The notes beneath the pieces are model-generated. The model ran no database searches, was not told where the DNA came from, and saw only the letters and a program-made list of their open reading frames with translations. A DNA stretch of 64,000 bases from Andalucia godoyi (taxonomy: Eukaryota; Discoba; Jakobea; Jakobida; Andaluciidae), in the NCBI GenBank assembly GCA_009859145.1, contig VRVR01000054.1, positions 124,001-188,000 of the forward strand. The letters run 5' to 3'. Below, in pieces: positions 57,061 to 64,000 of this stretch (the first letter of the stretch is position 1; every line of letters begins with the position of its first letter). A program made the translations under genes and the position numbers.

Positions 57061-57954
57061 CGCGATCCACTGCACAGAAGCCCCTCCTTTCTAAATATTT
57101 TAATTAAATAATAAAGATGTTTAAAAAAAATAAAACAACAACAATAATAATAATAATAATAATAATAAGAAGAAGAAGAAGAAGAAGAAGAATAATAAGA
57201 AGAAGAATGAAAAACCAACCCGACAACAAAACGAAAACCCCTCACTTGTCGAGAGTTGGTACTTTCTTCTTTGTGTCGTTCTTCCAACGTGATCGGAGGA
57301 CGACGATCGAGCCTTCTTAGCTTTTGTTGGGGGTCTTTGCTGAATCGCCAAAAAGACAAGCGGAGAGCCGCAGCATCCATTTTCGTTTTCTCATGGGTTT
57401 CCTTTGGAGAGAGAGATCTTTTATTTTCCCGCACTGTCGACGGCTGTCGAACGACTCGAGGTCCCTGATGAAAAGGTGCGGAGTGCTTTTCGGAACCGTT
57501 GAATCATAGCACGTCATTGTCATGCATACGGGGGGAGTATACACAAACAGACACGGTCGATACTGGCCGACACCAGCTCGTTTGTTTCACAGGAATTCGT
57601 GATACACGGCCTCCTACGTCCCGCATAAGTGAACGTTGGAGGAAACAGAAGGTGGTCGGTTTGAGTCTGTTAGGAAGATCCCTTTTTGGAGCCATGAGAT
57701 GTTTTGTCTTTGTCTCTGATGAAAGGTGCTGCTTGAGGGTTCAATTGTAAAACACCAAACAAACAGAATAAAATAATAGAAAGAATAAAATGTGAAGAAT
57801 GAAAAGAAAATTCCTAGGCTTAACTACGGTAAGAAAAAAATCGTATTGTTTGATGTTTCAGCATTGATCCACAAAGCTGACAGCCATGCAGTACGTGGAG
57901 AATGTGTTGTTTTGTTTGCGGAAGGTTTTTTTAAAGGTACGATAGAAGGGGGTG
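57061..57954. other. Divergent spacer, GPCR and TANGO2, with element copy 2
   Basis: Includes (ATA)n(GAA)n at about 57137-57205, a possible upstream GPCR exon, dispersed element copy 2 (57654-57750), and A/T-rich sequence before TANGO2. No other gene supported. Confidence 0.6.
57654..57750 (+). repeat. Dispersed element, copy 2
   Basis: Partner of 5067-5165 in the same orientation, starting GGTCGGTTTGAG and ending GGGTTCAATTGTAA. It lies about 205 bp before the TANGO2 start. Relative to copy 1 it has mostly C-to-T and G-to-A changes. Confidence 0.85.
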
Positions 57955-58803
57955 ATGTGCATTGTGATACTGAAAAAGGCGAGCGATAAAGAGTGCAGCA
58001 ACGGCAGTCCAGTGTACATACTTCTTAACAACCGCGATGAACGAGGGAGTCGCGCATCGGAATTCCCGCGGTTGCATGCGAATGACGACGGGCACGTGTT
58101 TTTCGCAGGTCGTGATTTAGAGAAAGGCGGGACATGGTTCGGCGTCGACGATCTCGGCCGCTTTGCAATCCTTACAAATGTCCCAAATCTGGAGTTGCTT
58201 GCACAACCCGCAGTGCAGGGTGACCTGAACTCCAGTGCTCCCGTCAATGTTCCGTCGCGAGGACAGATTGTTTGGAGCTTTCTTGCAAACCAGTCCATGT
58301 CCCTCAACGAGTATGCCAACGTCATTCAAGGGAGCTGGGCGGTTTATCCTGGATTTTGCTTGCTGTATGGAGATCTGGACCACGCGCTCTTCCTCTCGCA
58401 CGCGTCCTCTGGTGACTCATTACCGGGCGCAGTTGCCGATGGCATTCACTGCTTTTCAAACTCTCCCCAGATGGACGACTACTCATGGAAAAAGATCAGA
58501 ACAGGCTCGGATTTGCTGCGGGATGCGCTGAAATCACTACCTGCTCTAGATTCTGCACACGAAATTCCGGCGACCGTCGCGAATGTGCTTTTCGAAGTCT
58601 TGCAGTCAAAATCGCCTCCGCCGTCGACGCCGTTTCTGGACGATGTCTTCGTGCATATGGAGGGGTATTGTACCAGATGTTCGATCATTACTTTTGTTTG
58701 GAAAGACAGGGTGCGGTGTTTGTGGAGAGAGTACTCTATGGACGGCCTTCGGATCGTGAATCACGGTACGGAGTCGTTTGCGATTGAGAAAAGACAGCAT
58801 TAG
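57955..58803 (+). CDS. TANGO2: TANGO2 family protein (NRDE domain)
   Basis: Member of the TANGO2/NRDE family, linked to mitochondria, lipid and heme handling; the biochemical role is unsettled. The 282-residue protein starts MCIVILKKA, with Cys2 in the invariant MC(I/V) start, and carries LNNRDERGSR, the NRDE motif. Further family blocks are GRDLEKGGTWFGVDDLGRFA, ILTNVP and a C-terminal serine/proline patch near 225. The frame allows one GTG codon earlier, but the ATG gives the conserved MC start. Length is usual (about 270-280). Confidence 0.93.
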   Translation: MCIVILKKASDKECSNGSPVYILLNNRDERGSRASEFPRLHANDDGHVFFAGRDLEKGGTWFGVDDLGRFAILTNVPNLELLAQPAVQGDLNSSAPVNVPSRGQIVWSFLANQSMSLNEYANVIQGSWAVYPGFCLLYGDLDHALFLSHASSGDSLPGAVADGIHCFSNSPQMDDYSWKKIRTGSDLLRDALKSLPALDSAHEIPATVANVLFEVLQSKSPPPSTPFLDDVFVHMEGYCTRCSIITFVWKDRVRCLWREYSMDGLRIVNHGTESFAIEKRQH

Positions 58804-59206
58804 CACCGCAGCCTGCAGTGCTGGGATGATCAAAACCGTCTTCTCCTCGTTGTTCAGCTGTATGCAGAGGCTTTGTATTCGGGTGTTTAATTATCTGTGG
58901 CAAAAATCCCCCAAGGAACGGCTGTGCGGAAATCGGGACGGTCTGTGGATGATCCATGCTTATTTGTTGGCACCTTTCTTGATTGTCCGCACTCTCGTGC
59001 ACGCTGTACACAGACATTTGGCGGCAACAAGAATGCAGGCTTGCAAGTTGGCAGCATCGTTTTTTCCACCTTCTTCTTCTTCTTCTTCTTCTTCTTCTTT
59101 TAAATGTTATACGCGTCTAAAAATTCAAACAGACAGCCAAGCGCCTTAATTCGTCCGAAGCAGCGGCTTTATGGCGCACACAAGAAGAAGGGATGTACTT
59201 TGCAGT
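58804..59206. other. Convergent spacer, TANGO2 and kinase, with (TTC)n
   Basis: A (TTC)n run at about 59070-59099. A plus-strand frame through 58778-59149 is hydrophobic but has no start context or domain. Nothing called. Confidence 0.5.
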
Positions 59207-60535
59207 CTAGCGGAAGCATACCACCAGTTTCAATGGGTAGGAACCCGTGTCCATGTCTCCGAAAGCCTCAATGAAAGCACAGAGCTGGTCGTGGAAGTAC
59301 TGAATCGCGACGACTGGCACAGCAGGCAAGGACGCAACGACGCCGAAAAGCCAGATCCATCGCTCAATCGAACCTCGGGAATAGATTTCCCAGCAAGCAT
59401 CCCACGGGAACTCGGTGCGGATGTGAGGAAACTTGGGCTCCAGCTCCTGCACCAAGGTGTTCCAGTACACTTCGATCCAACTGCGTGCATGCGCGACAAA
59501 CAGTTGCGGCTTCACATCCGAAATGAGAATCTGCCCCAGATCTGCACAAGGTTCCCAGGGACCAACCTCCGACCAATCGAACCACTTGACCGTTGCAATC
59601 GACTCTCGGGTGATTTCGGGAATTGTGTCACTTGGATTGTCATGATTCGCCGGTCTTCTCAGTATCACAAACATGTTTGAGCTGTGGAAGTCACCGTGGC
59701 ACATCGTAAACGGGACATGCTTGTCATGCAGATGGGCTTGTAATGCTTGCCAGTTCGTAGCCGCAAACGATCGATCCACGAGAGCCACGAACCGATCATT
59801 CATTCGAAAGTGCCCAGCAGACAAGTCGGTGGCCTCGTCCTGGGAAGGTCCGTGGAGGCGAGATTTCGCAGCCTCCCAGCAGCCGAGAGCCATCTGAGCT
59901 GCCTTTTCCCACGACTCTTGCTCCAGTCCGCGGTACCACGTGGCTGCCTTCATCCAGTCATTCTGCAGCAAAGCAGGATCGTTCCAGTGCAGCGCATGCA
60001 CTTTGGCCACCGTCTCGTAAATGACGCGGATCAAGGAGTCCTGCTCTTCGACAGAAAACTTGCGAACCGGGGATCCCCAAATCTGGTTGCCGAACACAAA
60101 GTTCACCGGAACAGTCTGCAAAGATGATTCTGCAGACGGCATCATGACGTTTTCCATCAGAACCGTGTATTCTTCTTTCTGATCCGAGTAGTGAGCATAC
60201 AGGACATCGGGAAGCACATCGGGAGCTGACGTCTTGCCCAGAATGGACTCCGCCAGTGTGTAAAACTGCGCTTCTCGCCATCGACGAGATGCCGCAACCG
60301 CTTTGCGATCCGCGTCGGAAGTGCCGCCCATCTTCAGAATGAGCTGCAGCGTCCGTAAAGGAGTCAGCGTCACAATGATGCGTCGCATACTTCCAATGAA
60401 GCCCCGGTTGGCATCTAGAGGAGCAACCTCGACATTCGAAACGGACTCATCGTTCGCCAGTCGCTCCTTTTCCCGCAGCAAGGACTCGATCCACTGCACA
60501 GTGACTTCCGGATTGCCAGGGCATGGTGCGTTCAT
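59207..60535 (-). CDS. APH-fold small-molecule kinase-like (CHK/EcKL group)
   Basis: Aminoglycoside-phosphotransferase-fold protein, 442 residues, probably phosphorylating a small metabolite. The N-lobe lysine region is LQLILKMGGTSDADR; the acidic EEYTVLMENV hinge segment is like CHK kinases. The catalytic loop TMCHGDFHSSNMF is the Brenner motif HGDxHxxN, and the metal motif appears as VKWFDWSEVGPWEPCADLGQ, with DW in place of the usual D-x-(D/G). It resembles ecdysteroid-kinase-like and DUF1679 proteins rather than antibiotic kinases. Substrate unknown. The ATG at 60535 reads MNAPCPGNPEVTVQWIE. Confidence 0.85.
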   Translation of the reverse strand: MNAPCPGNPEVTVQWIESLLREKERLANDESVSNVEVAPLDANRGFIGSMRRIIVTLTPLRTLQLILKMGGTSDADRKAVAASRRWREAQFYTLAESILGKTSAPDVLPDVLYAHYSDQKEEYTVLMENVMMPSAESSLQTVPVNFVFGNQIWGSPVRKFSVEEQDSLIRVIYETVAKVHALHWNDPALLQNDWMKAATWYRGLEQESWEKAAQMALGCWEAAKSRLHGPSQDEATDLSAGHFRMNDRFVALVDRSFAATNWQALQAHLHDKHVPFTMCHGDFHSSNMFVILRRPANHDNPSDTIPEITRESIATVKWFDWSEVGPWEPCADLGQILISDVKPQLFVAHARSWIEVYWNTLVQELEPKFPHIRTEFPWDACWEIYSRGSIERWIWLFGVVASLPAVPVVAIQYFHDQLCAFIEAFGDMDTGSYPLKLVVCFR

Positions 60536-60611
60536 GTCTACTACCTCCTAAGCTTTGTCGAATAATGTTCAACTAAATACAAAAAAAAACGAAAACAAAA
60601 CAAAAACAAGA

Positions 60612-60653
60612 GAGACTGAGACTGAGACTGAGACTGAGACTGAGACTGAGACT

Positions 60654-60722
<69 letters not shown>
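60612..60722. repeat. (GAGACT)n and (GA)n microsatellite
   Basis: Hexamer array followed by about 34 GA dinucleotides, in the upstream region of the APH-fold kinase gene (minus strand), about 80 nt from its ATG. Confidence 0.95.
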
Positions 60723-60727
<5 letters not shown>

Positions 60728-60798
60728 CAGGGCTGCATGAGGGAATTTGAGCATTGGTGAAATTCTCGAGTGCTTGAGACTGGATGAGTTGAGCCTAG

Positions 60799-62401
60799 AA
60801 TATCGCTGGGCTTGGAGCCCCTGAACATCCGCAGTCCGCACCTTTAGTTATAGAAAACTTTAGACTCCACTGCAAAAAGCCAAAACCAAAAATCACTGTC
60901 AAATGTCTAGCAAACACCCATCGCATTTCGCATTCAGAAACAAAGAACGCGAGAACCAACACTACGTCCGGATACCGGGTCTACGAAGATGCGATCACCA
61001 CGGACGTCTTTTCCTCTCATGGAATCCTAATCTTGGACTTTCCATGCTTCCCCAACCACCGAGAAAACGAAAGCACCCAACAACCCAGTGGCCACGTTGC
61101 GGGAAAACGGAATTTGGAACCGTCAGTTGTGCTTGCTGGTCGACGTTGGGTGGTGTATACTTGTGATATCGAGGTGATTCGATCGAGCTTCTTTATGACT
61201 TCCCACTCTATCCAAATAACATGAAAATTCATGGAGCAAGCGGCGGGTCTACGTATCTTTTGATGAGGAGACTGTTTACTCACGGGATCCTACATCGGAT
61301 TGTTTGCCGAAGAAAATCAGTTTCACTGTCTGGTCAAGATTGTTTCATTCCACCATCCAGGTGGTGCAGGATGGACTCCCACGGCCACAGAGATGATCGG
61401 CTGTTTGGCGACGGCCTGTTGTTGTGTTTGTTCTGCAAGCATCCAGTCTTCACAGATGAATTGAACTGCACGTCGGAGAGGTTTCGTTCAGTAAACGACA
61501 AATCACAAAATGTTCCATTGTCACTCTCATGAAATAACACGAAGAAGCATCATCATTGCATGCCAGGTCCGTTGGGCCGTGCTTGGCCGGGGGTGAACCA
61601 GCAAGAACAAGAGAGCAACATGCAAGTATACCTGACGAAGCAGTGTCCCACAGTCCATGGTCGTGGGCTCGTCACTTTGATCAGCAGCATTCTTTGAGAA
61701 CGCAGTTTGCAATCCCAATGGACATCACGTGAAGGTACACGTATTTTCCCGAGAGTGCCGAGGTCCATGAACAATAGTGCATCCACCTAATTCACCTTTA
61801 CCATCTGCCTCCTCGCTTCTGTCCTATGCCCTACCGCACAAAAACGATCAATTCTTAAAGCCAAGGCATTTGACCCCCGATGCTCCTTCGGCTCGCCCTA
61901 CACGATACAAGGACTCGAGAACTGAAGTCAAAGACTGCAGCACGAGTGCTTTTCAAATGCTTCAAATGATGGATTCGGAACGGTTGATGATGAATCAGAA
62001 GATGAGTTACAACGGCAGATTTTCTATGCGCTGGAAACTGGTCGTGAGACATCCAGAGTGCACATCCATCCACAGGCACACCAACCTGAAGGATGCTGAA
62101 GAAGGATGGGGACGAACCATTCGTTTTATCAGAAAGGGCTCGAGAAAATCAGCACATAACAAACAGCAAACTATCGAAACTGGAGAGGGGAATATTTGCG
62201 GATTCAATCGAACGCTGGGTCTCCATTGCGGCGGCTGCGAACATCACAGTCCTATACCTTGTTTTTATTTACTTATTTATTTATTTATCTATTTGCTCCG
62301 TAGTTTTTTCTGTGCTTGCGGCCTGCGGGTCTGCTGGGAATCTGGAAAACGTTGCCCGATTATTGTTCCCTCCCCTCCACTGGCAAGCGACTCATTTGTG
62401 A
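60799..62401 (+). pseudogene. Possible decayed protein gene, frames shifting
   Basis: Several successive plus-strand segments read like protein but in changing frames: frame 1 at about 60800-61160 (GYRVYEDAITTDVFSSHGIL), frame 2 at about 61230-61395 (RRVYVSFDEETVYSRDPTSD), other frames at 61560-61770 (QESNMQVYLTKQCPTVHGRG), frame 3 at about 61930-62098 (DDESEDELQRQIFYALETGR) and frame 2 at about 62093-62401 ending in hydrophobic sequence (SVVFSVLAACGSAGNLENVA). No plausible introns connect them. I cannot name a family, and composition alone can produce such fragments, so this is a weak call. Confidence 0.28.
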
Positions 62402-62530
62402 GAGTAATGGGTCATAGAGGACGCTGCATTTCTAGAAAGTTCGACTTTGCGTCATCTGAGCAGTCAAATCGTTGGTCACTTTCCTTCTTGTTTCCGTCAA
62501 TGTGCAACGCGCTTCCTCCTCTGCATGATA

Positions 62531-62537
62531 TATAAAA
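62531..62537 (+). promoter_or_regulatory. TATA box of the secreted-protein gene
   Basis: TATAAAA in the context GATATATAAAATG, 62 nt before the ATG at 62599. Confidence 0.5.
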
Positions 62538-62598
62538 TGATGAGCGCACCGGCGTGTGCTCTTCTGTTTTGGGTTTTCGATTTTCAAATCGCAACGAA

Positions 62599-63885
62599 AT
62601 GAAATCATTCTCTGCGTGTTCGTGCTTGCTGCTCCTAGTTTTCGGAGCAGCCTTTGCATGTGTTCCTACCGACCCCACGAGCACAGTACAAGTTACATCG
62701 ACGTTGGTCGTGCCAGGGTTCAAGTTTGGAAATGCTGCTGTTCTCGACGAATACCACTCGTTGATGTTTGTCAGTGTGATTGAGCCTTCCCCTGGTATTG
62801 CTCGAATCGATACTCGAGCAGACATGAGTGTGCAGGCCTTTGTTCCTTTTAATGCGCTTGCATACGGTCCTGCAGTTGCCCTTGGATATTCCGCATCCAG
62901 AGACAGGATCTACGCAGTTGTCAGCGGCGGGACTGCCAGCTCGGTACTTCAAGCATTTTTCCTGCAAATCCATCCGCAGACCTTGCTTGTTGAAAACGCT
63001 TTGCCACTAAACATTACTGATTTGGATAGTCCTGCTGACGTTGAAACTGCAGGCCGGGAAGTGCTCGGCCACGGTCCGATCTTGTTTGATGAGGTCAAGG
63101 CATGCCATTGCTCGGAGAACGCATTCTTTGTCTTTCAGTATCCTAACAGTCGTGCTCGCTATTTCCACAGCGTGTCTGTGGACCTCGGCAATTTCACTGG
63201 CGGAACGATCCACACATATTTTCATTACTTTGGAATGTCGGATTGGATTTTCAACGTTGCCCGGATTCCTGGAGTGTTTGAAGCGTACATCACGGAAGGT
63301 TCTGCGTCACGTAACTTCCCGACAATCTACTCGACTGTTCAAAGAATCAATCTTCTCGACTACTCAACGGTTGCAACTGTGTTTTCAAACGCCAACCGAA
63401 CGGAAGAAATTCAAACTCGAGGATGCAACTTCCTGGATCCGTATCAAGGAATTGCAGATTTTGGCGGATTTGTCGTGGCCGTCTCCACGAACAACTGGAT
63501 CTATCCTCCCCTGCCTGTAACGTCGACCTGTGCGCGCATGTCATGGAGCGCTCCCAACTGGGAGTCTGGATTGTTTGTTGACTACACACCGGGAGGACAG
63601 TCGAACACCACTCGTTACGAAATCCACCACTTCACCTCGGAACTGCCTTCCGGAGGTAGACGAGGCGCTGGTGCTCTGCTCGCAGAAAGAAAGCCGCTGC
63701 TATTCGCATGGGCATCCGAAGAAACGCCTGCTGGGTACATTTACAAGGCGCTTCTTTCCAATGAGACTTTCTCCGACGATGGTTCGGGGGACGGCGAGGA
63801 TCCAACCTCGTTTGCTCTTCCTGCAAATCTCGCTCATTCCCTGGCTCTGCTGATCGGTGCGGTAAGCGTTGTCCTTTTGCAATAA
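62599..63885 (+). CDS. Secreted, probably GPI-anchored protein of unknown function
   Basis: 428-residue protein with a clear signal peptide (MKSFSACSCLLLLVFGAAFA, cleavage probably before or near CVPTDP). The body is strand-rich with repeated hydrophobic blocks (NAAVLDEYHSLMFVSVIEP, ASRDRIYAVVSGG, GFVVAVSTNNWIYPP) that resemble a beta-propeller, and has several N-glycosylation sites (NIT, NFT, NRT, NTT, NET). The end is Ser/Asp/Gly-rich (ETFSDDGSGDGEDP) followed by a hydrophobic tail (AHSLALLIGAVSVVLLQ) without charged residues after it, the pattern of GPI attachment. I do not recognise the family. I reject the 15 in-frame codons before this ATG. AATAAA at 63956-63961. Confidence 0.85.
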   Translation: MKSFSACSCLLLLVFGAAFACVPTDPTSTVQVTSTLVVPGFKFGNAAVLDEYHSLMFVSVIEPSPGIARIDTRADMSVQAFVPFNALAYGPAVALGYSASRDRIYAVVSGGTASSVLQAFFLQIHPQTLLVENALPLNITDLDSPADVETAGREVLGHGPILFDEVKACHCSENAFFVFQYPNSRARYFHSVSVDLGNFTGGTIHTYFHYFGMSDWIFNVARIPGVFEAYITEGSASRNFPTIYSTVQRINLLDYSTVATVFSNANRTEEIQTRGCNFLDPYQGIADFGGFVVAVSTNNWIYPPLPVTSTCARMSWSAPNWESGLFVDYTPGGQSNTTRYEIHHFTSELPSGGRRGAGALLAERKPLLFAWASEETPAGYIYKALLSNETFSDDGSGDGEDPTSFALPANLAHSLALLIGAVSVVLLQ

Positions 63886-63955
63886 CGATGAAAAGCTGTC
63901 GTTCATGGTGCGCTTCGCTTGCTTGCTGCCCGTTTTTAAAAGATGTTTCAGCTGG

Positions 63956-63961
63956 AATAAA
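63956..63961 (+). terminator. Polyadenylation signal of the secreted-protein gene
   Basis: AATAAA 71 nt after the stop codon, in the context GCTGGAATAAAAACG. Confidence 0.6.
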
Positions 63962-64000
63962 AACGTTACAAACAGATTTCTTTTCGGACGCTATTTTTGG

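Larger units (their letters stand above)
60536..62598. other. Largest gap: (GA)n tract and unresolved sequence
   Basis: Begins with (GAGACT)n at about 60612-60650 then (GA)~34 to 60722 on the plus strand. The rest has no single convincing gene. See the possible relic entry for 60799-62401. The single-frame plus-strand stretch 61777-62535 has no recognisable domain and I do not call it. Confidence 0.6.

Noticed and set aside
61777-62535. Single-frame plus-strand ORF of 252 codons
   Set aside because: Different frames of the same interval look more protein-like, and it has no domain or start context.
1-64000. tRNA, rRNA, CRISPR or intact transposon
   Set aside because: No B-box GGTTCGA outside coding regions, no conserved rRNA blocks, no spacer arrays, and no transposase or terminal-repeat pair seen.

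Overview
The window is nuclear DNA from a compact, intron-poor eukaryote using the standard genetic code. Thirty protein genes sit on both strands at about one per 2 kb. Most are single open frames; I can place four introns (93-149 nt, donors GTATGT or GTATGA). Intergenic spacers are rich in simple repeats. An EF-hand scaffold of flagellar style, a seven-helix receptor, a WW-MyTH4-RhoGAP protein, an Atg44/mitofissin homologue and a cyclase-like protein suggest a single-celled, probably flagellated lineage (a zoosporic fungus relative or another free-living protist). I cannot place it more precisely from sequence alone.

Layout. 1-9.4 kb: the 3' end of the nuclear 5'-3' exonuclease XRN2/RAT1, importin alpha, endonuclease V and a 1163-residue EF-hand protein. 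9.7-22 kb: an orphan, the RNA polymerase II CTD phosphatase RPAP2/RTR1, an 1801-residue orphan scaffold, a two-exon mitofissin and a divergent homeodomain protein. 22.6-32 kb: peroxisomal acyl-CoA oxidase with a PTS2 signal, BOLA1, NOP9, the Tat-SF1/CUS2 splicing factor and RFC4. 32-47 kb: RAB3GAP1, an ARHGAP39-like RhoGAP, MON1, EAPP, a BLTP3-type lipid-transfer protein and a coiled-coil protein. 47-60.5 kb: COP9 subunit 8, a myristoylated GAF/cyclase-like protein, an aldonolactone-oxidase-like flavoprotein with a membrane head, Ras, a two-exon 47-residue membrane peptide, a class E-like GPCR, TANGO2 and an APH-fold kinase. 60.5-64 kb: a 2 kb stretch with possible broken coding sequence, then a secreted, probably GPI-anchored protein.

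There are no operons. Neighbours are mostly housekeeping genes without a shared pathway, often in divergent pairs over 420-760 bp spacers. The one loose theme is membrane traffic at 32-44.5 kb (RAB3GAP1, MON1, BLTP3). The most unusual items are the GAF plus tandem degenerate cyclase protein, the spliced mitofissin, a roughly 98-bp dispersed element present twice whose differences are all transitions, the flavoprotein with an Mpo1-like membrane head, and the possible multi-frame relic at 60.8-62.4 kb. I saw no tRNA, rRNA, CRISPR array or intact transposon.
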